Shown here in pieces: positions 52,124-61,384 of a stretch of 64,000 nt of DNA. Numbering within the stretch: position 1 is the first letter of the stretch; each line of letters opens with the position of its first letter. This DNA comes from JALOLV01 sp046295175 (GTDB taxonomy: Bacteria > Bacteroidota > Bacteroidia > Cytophagales > Spirosomataceae), in the NCBI GenBank assembly GCA_046295175.1, contig JBKBNY010000003.1, positions 432,870 through 496,869 of the forward strand, given 5' to 3'. Both the position numbers and the translations under genes were made by a program. The notes beneath the pieces are model-generated. The model was not told where the DNA came from. It worked only from the letters and a program-made list of their open reading frames with translations, and searched no databases.

Positions 52124-53452
52124 ATGAAAAACAAATTCTTATATTTAACAGGAGTTGCAATGTCAGTTGTAACATTGAACTCTTGCGAACTGGAGCCGGT
52201 CTTAGACCCTAACTTCCCGAGCGTCGATGCTGTTAGCACCAACGCATCAAAAGCACAGCTCGATGCACTTACAATTGGCCAATTCTCATTGGCTCGTAAT
52301 GGTTTGGCAACTTATACTCAAGTTGTAGGAGTAGTTGGAAAAGAACTATTTAGTTTTAATGCAACAGAGTCTCGTTGGTGGACAGAGTTGAATGGTCTTC
52401 GCCCGATTGATAACTCTGCTTTTTATAATGGTGCAACAACTGGTTTTGGATTACCAGTTCGCCAAGCCAATATCATTATTAAGGCTTGTGATAATACAAC
52501 AGCTGTAACCGACCAGCAGAAAAATGCCTACAAGGGTATTGCGAATACCTTCAAAGGTTTAGCATACTTGTTTATGCTCAATGCTCAAGGCAAAAATGGC
52601 GTTCGCTTAAATGTTGAAGACCCATTTAACCCAAGCAAACCAGCCTCTTACGCAGAATCATTGGCCGGAATTGCGAAGATGATTGATGATGGTGCCACTC
52701 AGTTAGATGGAGCTGGAAGTGCGTTCCCATTCACGTTGCCAACTGGATTTGCTGGATTTACTACACCTGCTAATTTTAAAAGATTTAACCGTGCGATTGC
52801 TGCCAGAGTTGCCTTGTATCAAGGTGATAATGCAAAAGCTGCTACTGCATTGACTCAGTCTTTTTATGATATTGCTGGTGATATAAATGCTGGTCCAAGG
52901 CACACATTCAACCCATCAAGCCCTGATATTGGTAATCCAATGTTAAATTCTTCTTCTGTAAGAATTGTTGGAAACGTAAAAATGTGGGATGCTGCCGAAG
53001 CTGGAGATAAGAGATTGGCAAAAGTTGCGGTTCAAAGCCCTGCGATTACTTATTCTGCGGGTGGAGCATCATATACATCACAATATTTAGCAAATATGTA
53101 CCGCTCGGCAAGTGATGCAGTGCCAATTATTCGTAACGAAGAGTTGATGTTGATAGCTGCCGAAGTTGCTGCAAACAACAACGCAACAGCAACAGCACTT
53201 GCCAATATCAATGCTGTTCGTAAAGCAAATGGCTTAGCTGATTATAAAGGTGCAACCGATAGAGCTTCTTTGATTAATGCAATCCTTAAAGAGAGATTCT
53301 ATTCACTTTGGTATGAAGGCCACCGTTGGGTTGACATGAGAAGATTGAATAAACTTGCTGAAATTGAAGTGCCAGTTGCTGGAATGAAAGTTTTAGAAAA
53401 CATGGAACGCCCAGTTCAAGAAGTAAACTGGGATAACAGAGTTGTAAAATAA
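52124..53452 (+). CDS. SusD/RagB-like outer membrane lipoprotein
   Basis: A 442-residue lipoprotein (lipobox TLNSCELEP) 32 bp after the SusC gene. It has the RagB/SusD pattern: an N-terminal AYKGIANTFKGLAYLFMLNAQG helix near residue 140, IRNEELMLIAAEVA near 340 and a late LKERFYSLWYEGHRWVDMRRL block. It captures substrate for the partner transporter. The downstream amidohydrolase and MBL-hydrolase genes may act on the imported compound. Confidence 0.92.
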   Translation: MKNKFLYLTGVAMSVVTLNSCELEPVLDPNFPSVDAVSTNASKAQLDALTIGQFSLARNGLATYTQVVGVVGKELFSFNATESRWWTELNGLRPIDNSAFYNGATTGFGLPVRQANIIIKACDNTTAVTDQQKNAYKGIANTFKGLAYLFMLNAQGKNGVRLNVEDPFNPSKPASYAESLAGIAKMIDDGATQLDGAGSAFPFTLPTGFAGFTTPANFKRFNRAIAARVALYQGDNAKAATALTQSFYDIAGDINAGPRHTFNPSSPDIGNPMLNSSSVRIVGNVKMWDAAEAGDKRLAKVAVQSPAITYSAGGASYTSQYLANMYRSASDAVPIIRNEELMLIAAEVAANNNATATALANINAVRKANGLADYKGATDRASLINAILKERFYSLWYEGHRWVDMRRLNKLAEIEVPVAGMKVLENMERPVQEVNWDNRVVK

Positions 53453-53475
53453 GTACGTTTTATCGTCTAATTTTC

Positions 53476-53505
53476 AAACGCCATCTAAGAAATTAGGTGG
53501 CGTTT
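53476..53505 (+). terminator. Terminator after the second SusD gene
   Basis: AAACGCCATCTAA (53476-53488) pairs with TTAGGTGGCGTTT (53493-53505) with one wobble, followed by TTATTTT. Confidence 0.88.
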
Positions 53506-53607
53506 TTATTTTCAGAAAAAAAATAAGATATTTGGATTCAATAACAGAAAGGTTGCCCTAACTGTTCTTTTTGACACTTTCATCAAAAAAGTAAATCAAA
53601 CTATTCA

Positions 53608-54912
53608 ATGAAAAAAACCTTACTTTTACTGAGTTTTTTACAGATTTCAATCTTTAGTCTTTTTGCACAAAATTCTGCTCCGGCTTCTCCACAAACCAAG
53701 CCAATTGCTTTGGTGGGCGGTACAATCCATATTGGTAACGGACAAATTATACAAAATGGAGTTGTGGTATTTGATAAAGGAAACATCACAGCTGTGGGCG
53801 ATGCCAATACAAACTTCGATAGAGCCAATACCGAAATCATCAATGTCAATGGCAAACAAGTTTATCCGGGTTTGATTGCTCCTTCGGCTTTGGCTGGTTT
53901 GGTTGAGGTTGCATCGGTAAGAGCGACTGTTGACCATACCGAAATTGGACAATTCAATCCAAATATTCATTCATATGTAGCCTATAATACTGATTCTGAG
54001 GTGATTCCTACGATTCGCGGAAACGGTATCTTAATTGGTCAGGCAACTCCAGAGGGTGGAATTATTTCAGGTAATTCTTCAATTATGGAATACGATGGCT
54101 GGAACTGGGAAGACGCCTTGCTCAAAAAAGATGATGGTATCTGGTTAAATTATCCTGCGTTAATCGCTCGTCAGTTTAACTTTGACGAATTACGTTTCGT
54201 TATCAAGAAAAATGAAAAATACGTTGAGCAGAAAAACGAACTACATAAATTTTTCGGTGATGCATTGGCTTATTCTGAAATCAAGAATCCTACGCCGCTT
54301 AATGCTAAATTTGAGGATATGAAGGGATTGTTTAATGGTACAAAAAATCTTTATATTCGTGTAAATGACGGAAAAGAAATCATTGAAGCCGCTAATCTTG
54401 CAAAACAATACAAAATCTTTAAAATTGTGGTTGTGGGTGGCGAAGATGCCGATTTTGCATTAGAATTCTTGAAAGAAAATAATATTCCGGTAATTGTTTC
54501 GCCTACACACCGTTTGCCAAACTCGGCCGACGAAGATGTTTGGAAACCTTACAAATTGCCTGCCGAATTGATGAAAGCTGGCTTAACCGTTGGAATGTAC
54601 TACACCGAGGAGTTTTGGCGTACTCGTAATTTACCTTTTGTTGCAGGTACAGCAGCAGGTTTTGGGATGACTCCTGAGCAGGCACTGCAAATGATTACGC
54701 TCAATAATGCTAAAATCTTAGGCATTGATAAGCAAGTAGGTTCTATTGAAGTTGGTAAAAATGCTACAATTGTAGTTTCGGCGGGTGATTTATTAGACAT
54801 GCGTACGAGCAAAGTTGAACATGCGTTTATTCGTGGAAAGAAAATCGACCTCGATGATAAGCAGAAGCGTTTGTATAAGAAATTTGCCGATAAATACGGA
54901 ATCAAAGAATAG
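53608..54912 (+). CDS. Exported amidohydrolase-superfamily protein lacking the HxH metal motif
   Basis: A 434-residue protein with a signal peptide (about 22 residues, ending SLFAQ). The N-terminal strand GGTIHIGNGQIIQNGVVVFDKGNITAVG and the C-terminal TLNNAKILGIDKQVGSIEVGKNATIVV are classic for imidazolonepropionase-like amidohydrolases. The usual PGLIDxHxH metal site reads PGLIAPSALAGLVEV instead, so the normal binuclear metal centre cannot form. Such divergent members occur in pairs with active paralogues in other genomes, but no partner is present here. It may be non-catalytic. Confidence 0.82.
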   Translation: MKKTLLLLSFLQISIFSLFAQNSAPASPQTKPIALVGGTIHIGNGQIIQNGVVVFDKGNITAVGDANTNFDRANTEIINVNGKQVYPGLIAPSALAGLVEVASVRATVDHTEIGQFNPNIHSYVAYNTDSEVIPTIRGNGILIGQATPEGGIISGNSSIMEYDGWNWEDALLKKDDGIWLNYPALIARQFNFDELRFVIKKNEKYVEQKNELHKFFGDALAYSEIKNPTPLNAKFEDMKGLFNGTKNLYIRVNDGKEIIEAANLAKQYKIFKIVVVGGEDADFALEFLKENNIPVIVSPTHRLPNSADEDVWKPYKLPAELMKAGLTVGMYYTEEFWRTRNLPFVAGTAAGFGMTPEQALQMITLNNAKILGIDKQVGSIEVGKNATIVVSAGDLLDMRTSKVEHAFIRGKKIDLDDKQKRLYKKFADKYGIKE

Positions 54913-55013
54913 TTAAATGTTGAATAATTCAAATTTTTCGAATGATGAATAAATGCTTTTTTGAAATTGCAGTTGAGAAATTTAGATAATTCTGTTTTAA
55001 AATATTTATAGTG

Positions 55014-55039
55014 AGCGACCTAAAAAGTCGCTTTTTTTT
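55014..55039 (+). terminator. Terminator after the amidohydrolase-like gene
   Basis: AGCGAC (55014-55019) and GTCGCT (55027-55032) followed by seven T. It lies 100 bp after the stop codon and just before the MBL-fold gene; an in-frame GTG at 55011 that runs through this hairpin is therefore not the gene start. Confidence 0.8.
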
Positions 55040-55067
55040 ATCAGTTTACAACAAAACCAATATAAAG

Positions 55068-55904
55068 ATGCAAGTTTTTTCGATTGATGCAGGTCATTTT
55101 AAATTAGACGGAGGTGCTATGTTTGGGGTTGTTCCGAAGACGATTTGGAATAAACAAGCTCCCGCCGACGAAAACAACCTTATAAGTCTTGCGATGCGTT
55201 GTTTTTTGATTGATACTGGCAAAAAATTGATTTTAATTGATAGTGGGATGGGGGACAAGCAAGATGCTCGGTGGCAAGGCTTTTATTTTAGACATGGCGA
55301 TGGTGAATTAATCAAGTCGATTATGAAGGCAGGGTATTCTCCAGATGAGATTACTGATTATGTTTCAAGTCATTTACATTTTGACCACTGTGGGGGTAGT
55401 ATAAAGTGGAATTCGGCAAAAGACAGATTAGAACTTACTTTTCCGAAAGCGAAGTATTGGACTCATTCGGCACATTGGGATGCCGCAATGAACCCAAATC
55501 CGAGAGAAAAAGCCACTTTTTTGAAAGAGAATATACTGCCAATGCAAGAAACGGGTGCTTTACATTTTGTTGATAAAGTTGATTTTGGTGGCGAGGTGGA
55601 GTTTTTGATTGCTGATGGCCACACTGATAAAATGTTGATGCCTAAGTTTACCTATAATGATAAAACCTATGTTTTTGTAGCAGATACGATTCCGACTTTG
55701 GCACATGTGCATGTACCTTATGTGATGGGCTACGATATTAGACCTGTACAGACTATGATAGAAAAAGAAAGCCTACTAAAACAGATTGTTGATAATAAAT
55801 GGATTGTGTTATTCGACCACGACCCTCATTTTGATGCTGCAACTATCCAATTGACCGATAAGGGATTTAAAGTAGAGAATGCAGGTAATTTAAGCGAGTT
55901 ATAA
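55068..55904 (+). CDS. MBL-fold metallo-hydrolase
   Basis: A 278-residue enzyme started at the ATG at 55068 (MQVFSIDAGHFKLDGGAMFG). The dinuclear zinc motif SHLHFDHCGG (near residue 105), the later VADGHTDKM and VADTIP blocks and FDHDPH complete the metallo-beta-lactamase site. It resembles quorum-quenching lactonase/phosphotriesterase-like members in its opening GAMFGVVP. Cytoplasmic; true substrate unknown. Confidence 0.88.
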   Translation: MQVFSIDAGHFKLDGGAMFGVVPKTIWNKQAPADENNLISLAMRCFLIDTGKKLILIDSGMGDKQDARWQGFYFRHGDGELIKSIMKAGYSPDEITDYVSSHLHFDHCGGSIKWNSAKDRLELTFPKAKYWTHSAHWDAAMNPNPREKATFLKENILPMQETGALHFVDKVDFGGEVEFLIADGHTDKMLMPKFTYNDKTYVFVADTIPTLAHVHVPYVMGYDIRPVQTMIEKESLLKQIVDNKWIVLFDHDPHFDAATIQLTDKGFKVENAGNLSEL

Positions 55905-56104
55905 AATATTTTGGATAGAGTTAGACGGGTATGGAACGTCTATTAATAGACATTTCATACTCTTAAAATTCTTCGAGAAATAATATTTTTGCATTATTCA
56001 TAATTAATTTTACCACACGATTTCGATTTTCTCTCCCAAATCATGTTTAATCTCCCGATATTTACGTATATAAGTAAAATCTATATAATGATAAGAATTA
56101 TCAA

Positions 56105-56136
56105 TTTGATTTATGTGAAGCACTTTGGTAATTTTG
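56105..56136 (+). promoter_or_regulatory. Predicted katG promoter
   Basis: TTTG (56105-56108), 20 bp, TAATTTTG (56129-56136) match the Bacteroidota -33/-7 pattern and give a leader of about 143 nt. The rest of the 381-bp gap 55905-56285 holds no credible gene; a direct repeat GTAATTaCTCGTAATTgCT lies near 56219. Confidence 0.5.
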
Positions 56137-56285
56137 AAATTAAATTATGAGCAATATCAATCGAACCTAACATTTCTACTCAAATATTGTTTATGAGAGA
56201 GGTCATAGTAAAGTTGATGTAATTACTCGTAATTGCTACAAGTATTTTAAGATTTTTATAATTTTCATATTCTAAAACTACAATA

Positions 56286-58508
56286 ATGGAAAATCATCCA
56301 TCAAGCGGCGAAGCTAAATGCCCTTTTCATCACGGAGCTAATGCACCAGTTAACAAAAGTGCTGGTGGCGGTACAAGAAACCAAGATTGGTGGCCAAATC
56401 AATTAAGATTGAACATCTTGCGTCAGCATTCTTCTTTATCGAATCCAATGGGAGAAGATTTTAATTATGCTGAGGAGTTCAAATCGCTTGATTTACCTAC
56501 ATTAAAGCAAGAAATCTATGATTTGATGACCAATTCACAAGATTGGTGGCCAGCAGATTACGGTCATTATGGTCCATTCTTTATTCGTATGGCATGGCAC
56601 AGTGCAGGTACATATCGCACAGCCGATGGTCGTGGTGGTGCTGGTTCGGGTGCACAACGTTTCGCACCATTGAATAGCTGGCCAGATAACGGTAACCTCG
56701 ACAAAGCACGTTTGTTGTTATGGCCAATCAAACAGAAATATGGTAAGAAAATCTCATGGGCCGATTTGATGATTTTGGCAGGTAACTGTGCTTTAGAATC
56801 AATGGGCTTCAAGACTTTTGGTTTTGGCGGTGGTCGTGTCGATGTGTGGGAGCCAGAAGAGGATATTTATTGGGGTTCGGAAGGTAAGTGGTTAGAAGAC
56901 AAACGTTATTCGGGCGACCGTGAGTTAGAGAATCCTTTAGCGGCGGTACAGATGGGTCTTATCTACGTAAATCCTGAAGGGCCTAACGGAAACCCAGACC
57001 CATTGGCAGCAGCTCGTGATATTCGTGAGACATTCGGCCGTATGGCAATGAATGACGAAGAAACAGTAGCTTTGATTGCGGGTGGACATACATTCGGTAA
57101 AGCACATGGTGCGGCAGACCCAAGCCAGTATGTAGGGCCAGAACCAGCAGCAGCAGATATTACGGCTCAAAGCCAGGGTTGGATAAATTCCTTTGGTAAA
57201 GGAAATGCAGAGCATACAATTACGAGTGGTTTGGAAGGTGCTTGGACAACTACTCCGACTAAATGGAGCAATAACTACTTCTGGAATTTGTTTGGTTATG
57301 AGTGGGAATTATTCAAAAGTCCAGCAGGGGCTCATCAATGGAGACCGAAGCACGGAATGGGAGCTAATACAGTTCCTGATGCCCACGACCCATCAATACG
57401 CCATACACCAATTATGTTTACAACTGATTTGGCTTTGAGAATGGACCCTGCGTATGAGAAAATTTCACGTCGTTTCTTCGAAAATCCAGATGAATTTGCT
57501 GATGCTTTTGCTCGTGCGTGGTTCAAACTTACCCACCGCGATATGGGACCAAAATCTTTGTATTTAGGACCAGAAGTACCAGCCGAAGACTTGATTTGGC
57601 AAGACCCGATTCCGGCAGTTGACCATGAATTGATTGACGCAAACGATATTACTGAATTGAAGAAAAATATCCTTGCTTCTGGACTAACAATTTCTGAATT
57701 AGTTTCAACTGCTTGGGCGTCAGCTTCAACTTTCCGTGGTTCAGATAAGCGTGGAGGTGCCAATGGAGCAAGAGTTCGTCTTTCTCCACAGAAGTATTGG
57801 GCCGTGAATAATCCTTCTCAGCTATCAAAAGTACTCGATACGCTTGCAAGTATTCAGGAAGAATTCAATGCGATTCAAACTGGTGCTAAAAAAGTTTCGA
57901 TTGCCGACTTAATCGTATTGGGTGGATGTGCTGCCATCGAGCAAGCTGCTAAAAATGCAGGTCACGAGATTTCTGTTCCGTTTACACTTGGCCGTACAGA
58001 TGCTTCACAAGAGCAAACAGACGTTGAGTCGTTTGGTGTATTAGAGCCATTGGCTGATGGTTTCCGTAATTACCAGAAAAAACAATACATGACAACTGCC
58101 GAAGAAATGTTGGTTGATAAGGCTCAATTAATGACTCTTACAGCTCCAGAAATGACAGTTTTAGTAGGTGGTATGCGTGTATTAGGTGCAAACTTCGATG
58201 GCTCAAATCATGGCGTATTCACAAATCGCCCAGGGGCATTGACAAACGATTTCTTTGTAAACTTGCTTGATTTAAGTACGACTTGGAAAGCTACCACGCC
58301 TCACCAAGATGTATTTGAAGGACGCAACCGTGCTACTGGCGAATTGAAATGGACTGGTACTCGTGTAGATTTGATTTTTGGTTCAAACACCGAGTTACGT
58401 GCAATTGCAGAGGTGTATGGTTGTGGCGATTCGCAAGAGAAATTCTTGAAAGATTTCGTAGCGGCATGGAATAAAGTAATGAACCTCGACCGCTTTGATT
58501 TGGTGTAA
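56286..58508 (+). CDS. katG: Catalase-peroxidase KatG
   Basis: A 740-residue bifunctional haem catalase-peroxidase. The distal residues R101, W104 and H105 (RMAWHSAG), proximal H268 (AGGHTFGKAHG) and the cross-linked triad W104-Y227-M253 (YVNPEGPNG; RMAMND) are all present, so catalase activity is expected. The C-terminal, inactive peroxidase-like domain is complete. It removes hydrogen peroxide in the cytoplasm. It has its own promoter and terminator and no linked OxyR-type gene in this window. Confidence 0.97.
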   Translation: MENHPSSGEAKCPFHHGANAPVNKSAGGGTRNQDWWPNQLRLNILRQHSSLSNPMGEDFNYAEEFKSLDLPTLKQEIYDLMTNSQDWWPADYGHYGPFFIRMAWHSAGTYRTADGRGGAGSGAQRFAPLNSWPDNGNLDKARLLLWPIKQKYGKKISWADLMILAGNCALESMGFKTFGFGGGRVDVWEPEEDIYWGSEGKWLEDKRYSGDRELENPLAAVQMGLIYVNPEGPNGNPDPLAAARDIRETFGRMAMNDEETVALIAGGHTFGKAHGAADPSQYVGPEPAAADITAQSQGWINSFGKGNAEHTITSGLEGAWTTTPTKWSNNYFWNLFGYEWELFKSPAGAHQWRPKHGMGANTVPDAHDPSIRHTPIMFTTDLALRMDPAYEKISRRFFENPDEFADAFARAWFKLTHRDMGPKSLYLGPEVPAEDLIWQDPIPAVDHELIDANDITELKKNILASGLTISELVSTAWASASTFRGSDKRGGANGARVRLSPQKYWAVNNPSQLSKVLDTLASIQEEFNAIQTGAKKVSIADLIVLGGCAAIEQAAKNAGHEISVPFTLGRTDASQEQTDVESFGVLEPLADGFRNYQKKQYMTTAEEMLVDKAQLMTLTAPEMTVLVGGMRVLGANFDGSNHGVFTNRPGALTNDFFVNLLDLSTTWKATTPHQDVFEGRNRATGELKWTGTRVDLIFGSNTELRAIAEVYGCGDSQEKFLKDFVAAWNKVMNLDRFDLV

Positions 58509-58538
58509 GGTTTTATAGAATAATTTAGTAATATTTTG

Positions 58539-58569
58539 AAAGCGGTGGTTAAATACAAACCACCGCTTT
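58539..58569 (+). terminator. katG terminator
   Basis: AAAGCGGTGGTT (58539-58550) pairs perfectly with AACCACCGCTTT (58558-58569), followed by GTTTTTATT. Confidence 0.92.
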
Positions 58570-58977
58570 GTTTTTATTGACTAATTTTGTTTCATTTACA
58601 CTCAAAGTACTCATTTACTATTATTTGATTTTGACATTTTGGGTAAGAAAATTGCCAAATTTATAATTGTTTTCTGTGATAAATATTTTGATAATGCTTG
58701 CGAAATTGCGGCTATGTCAAAATATGCGAGAATACAAATTATCTTACTACGATGCCCAATCTCTTGTTGTTATTTAATGAATATACCTCTGATAATTAAT
58801 ATCTTTTTAAGAAGTGTTCTTAATATTTACAGAACCATTTTACCTAACTCAGATGAAAGATTTGCGTACGCTTCAAAAGCCGAATAAAATCTTTCCTGAT
58901 TGAACATGTTTCTGATTTATGGATAATGAAGGAAAATAAAATTGTGAAATTAATTTTATTGATTGTGTAGTTCTAAT
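58570..58977. other. AT-rich gap without a recognisable gene
   Basis: No credible coding sequence, RNA or known repeat is seen. A TTG-initiated frame at 58639-58887 lacks an ATG start, ribosome-binding context and any familiar pattern. The gap forms the left border of the accessory stretch; the first attC-like hairpin follows. Confidence 0.6.
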
Positions 58978-59058
58978 TTCAACCCAAATAACGACAATGA
59001 ATTGAAATTTTGAGTTAATGAAACAGAGATAATCTATTAAGCTCTCAAGAAAGTTGGA
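58978..59058. repeat. attC-like hairpin, copy 1
   Basis: Outer pair TTCAAC (58978-58983) / GTTGGA (59053-59058), a right-hand unpaired AAA, then an inner stem TTGAGTTAAT (59010-59019) pairing with ATTAAgCTC..AA (59036-59048) with a bulged G; loop 16 nt. Sequence differs from copies 2-4 but the fold is the same. The remaining bases to 59432 hold no gene, only a CCAAAGTAG/CTACTTTGG inverted pair (59116-59162). Confidence 0.55.
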
Positions 59059-59432
59059 ATAAAAATACTTTTCAAACCATACAAAGTCGATGAACGTATC
59101 CTGAATAAGAAGCACCCAAAGTAGATTTGCGGTTTAATTAAGTTTGTAGGCGGCTACTTTGGTTTGCTTTCAGCGAAGAGGTTAAAGATTCTTTGAAATT
59201 GCTTTATTTTGCTGTTACACATTAAACATACATTTTAAGTTCTGAAAATATCAAGCATAGGATTTTTTTGAAGTAAAAATTCCAACCTAATTGTATGTTT
59301 TTAAACTTACAAAATTTAACATTTTGTTGGTAAATAATACTTAGTTTTTATTCAATTGATTAAACTTTTGTACTGAAAAACTTTCAATACATTTAAGTAG
59401 GTAGCTTATGTTTTGTCTTCCATATTGTTTCT

Positions 59433-60257
59433 TTAGGTATTTATTCTCCAAATTAACCCAGTGTAGTAGCCAATAATTGGTGCAAAACCGTAACCTATAA
59501 TCATAACTGGGAAATTTCCAACGAATGACGATAGCAGTAACAAACTGAAATAAATCCCTAACGCTTGAGAAAGACTATCCTTTTTTGAATTTAAACCAAT
59601 GAACGGTAAAATTAGAAGAAGTAAAGCAATAATTGAAGCTAAATATAAGAATGGCGAAATCCTTTTTGTCATTGAAATAATACCCTCAACATAACTAACT
59701 GGTTCTAAATTATCCAGATTGTACCAAGAATAAATGATTAGAAACAAAGAAAATTGCAATAGCAAAACGATAATAGTTTTGTTCTTGGTTTTATTTTGAA
59801 TAATAAAAAATGATGCTAAAGAAAATGCTGTAACCAATGAGGCATCAGGTTGTAACAAGAAAGTTACGTTAACGAAGGTTGCAAATAAAATACAATGTAT
59901 AAGTTTATTGATTTTTGAAATTTGAATCAAGATTAAAGGCGTTACTAATAATCCGATATTTAATTGAAATGATTTGAAATTAAGCCACCTATGTACATTT
60001 TCAACACCGATTGAGATAAATGTACTCAATAGTAAAGCAGTTACAACAATCAGAATTATATATGGATTGTTATTTTTAGGTAGAATTATTTTTCTCGAAT
60101 AAAGTATCGCAACTATTGTACACAAGCAAAAACAAGCCAAGTTTAAAAGCCAAAATTGTTTTGACACATCGAAGTGGTACATTGTATAGCCCCCTATTAT
60201 TGTTGCGGGCAAAGGAGCTAATGGTAGAGAAAAATTAAGGGTTTTGTAATAGTTCAA
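59433..60257 (-). CDS. Polytopic membrane protein with weak SEDS (FtsW/RodA)-like pattern
   Basis: A 274-residue protein with about eight membrane helices. Segments GVENVHRWLNFKSFQLNIGLL (near residue 83) and LLQPDASLVTAFSLASFF (near 132), and a late GYGFAPIIGYYTGLI, recall the order of GxxRWIxxG..QPSEL, QPDxGTA and the final GMxP motif of SEDS proteins, but the protein is 100 residues shorter and key residues are not conserved. I treat it as a hypothetical membrane protein with possible distant relationship. It is the first of three single genes between the attC-like hairpins. Confidence 0.6.
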   Translation of the reverse strand: MNYYKTLNFSLPLAPLPATIIGGYTMYHFDVSKQFWLLNLACFCLCTIVAILYSRKIILPKNNNPYIILIVVTALLLSTFISIGVENVHRWLNFKSFQLNIGLLVTPLILIQISKINKLIHCILFATFVNVTFLLQPDASLVTAFSLASFFIIQNKTKNKTIIVLLLQFSLFLIIYSWYNLDNLEPVSYVEGIISMTKRISPFLYLASIIALLLLILPFIGLNSKKDSLSQALGIYFSLLLLSSFVGNFPVMIIGYGFAPIIGYYTGLIWRINT

Positions 60258-60312
60258 TTTAGTTGATTAGTAAAGTTTATAAAATGTTATCTTACATATT
60301 TTGTAAAATTAC

Positions 60313-60568
60313 TTTAATCCCAAATTATTCGGATTAATTGTTTTGTTAGAGATATAAAAATATAAACCTTTACGCTCTTTCGGAAGTTGGAGTAGGAATA
60401 TTTTTTCAAACTTCGCTGGTGGCCCATCCAGGAAAATGGACACATCTTCTAAAAAGTAGATTGATGGAGAAAAGTTAACAAGCGACTGCTCTGAGTTGCT
60501 GTTGGGGAGATGGTTGAATTATGTAGTGAAACCGTTGAATTCTCCTGTTGACTAAGGGCTTGAAATTA
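60313..60568. repeat. attC-like hairpin, copy 2, with conserved downstream tail
   Basis: Outer pair TTTAAT (60313-60318) / GTTGGA (60386-60391) keeps pairing through G-T wobbles; then bulged AA, CC/GG, and an inner GTTT/AAAC stem with bulged C. From 60361 to about 60568 it is clearly homologous to copy 3 (for example CGACTGCTCTGAGTT and TTTACGCTCTTTCGGAAGTT), including a small hairpin TCCA/TGGA at 60427-60440. Confidence 0.6.
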
Positions 60569-60613
60569 TTTGTTAAAGTCCAAAAGAGTGCACCAATGAA
60601 ATTTAGAAACTAT

Positions 60614-60964
60614 TTAGTCTTTTGTTTTTATCTCTGGTTTGCCATCATCGGACATTTCACAAACTTTAATCAATTCACCATTTTGAAATGTCAAAGCTAA
60701 ATTGCTTGTGTTTGTTACTTTACAGAAAAGATAGTTTTCAGTTTTAGTAACTTCACCAATTTCTTTTAAGACATTTTCCCAATCTTCAATTTTTGCTTTT
60801 TGTGGATTGATGTTTTTGGTTTTAAGTTTCTCATTTGCTTTTTGGAGAATGCTATTTTTTACAGGCTTAGCGTTAATTTCTACGAGTGAAGGTAGCGAAG
60901 GTAGCTGCGAAAAAGAACAAAATGAAGTAAATAACAAGCCAACAATTAAATGTATTTTTTTCAT
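60614..60964 (-). CDS. Small exported hypothetical protein
   Basis: A 116-residue protein started at the ATG at 60964. The signal peptide (KKIHLIVGLLFTSFCSFSQ) is clear. The mature part (about 97 residues) is Lys-rich with a helix KANEKLKTKNINPQKAKIEDWENVLKE-like region and two Cys. No family is recognised. It is flanked by attC-like copies 2 and 3, as a single-gene unit. Confidence 0.65.
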   Translation of the reverse strand: MKKIHLIVGLLFTSFCSFSQLPSLPSLVEINAKPVKNSILQKANEKLKTKNINPQKAKIEDWENVLKEIGEVTKTENYLFCKVTNTSNLALTFQNGELIKVCEMSDDGKPEIKTKD

Positions 60965-61042
60965 TGCTTTAAATTTTAGATTCAAGTACAACAATAACGT
61001 ACTTAGAAGAATGAATATTTTATGTTATTCTTCTTTCTATTT

Positions 61043-61311
61043 TCCAACCCAAAGAAAGACGATGGATTGGGGTTAAAGTTTGAATTAATGCTATAAAGAT
61101 ACAAACCTTTACGCTCTTTCGGAAGTTGGACAAGTAACTTTTTTCAAACTTCGCTAATGTCCCGTCCGAGAAATCGGACGCATCCTAAGTGAGAAGACCC
61201 CAGAAAGCTGATTGGTGGAATAAAATTAGCAAACGACTGCTCTGAGTTCCTGTAGGCGAGATGGTAGAATTATGGAGAGAACCGTTGGTTTACCTTGTCG
61301 CTTGAGAATTT
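61043..61311. repeat. attC-like hairpin, copy 3, with conserved downstream tail
   Basis: Outer TCCAAC (61043-61048) / GTTGGA (61125-61130); bulged AA; CC/GG; bulged C; AAAGA/TCTTT; inner TAAAGTTTG (61074-61082) / CAAACcTTTA (61102-61111) with one bulged C; 19-nt loop. On the minus strand the outer box reads GTCCAAC, an exact RYYYAAC. The tail (61131-61311) is homologous to copy 2 and contains a perfect CGTCCGA-GAAA-TCGGACG hairpin (61163-61180). Confidence 0.65.
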
Positions 61312-61384
61312 AAAAACTTCAAAATATAATTTTAAATGCTCCTATTTAATCCAAACAATCATTTCGGAGTTTAAGACAGGTATT

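Noticed and set aside
58639..58887. 82-codon plus-strand frame after katG
   Set aside because: Starts with TTG, has no promoter or ribosome-binding context, and its composition looks like random AT-rich DNA.
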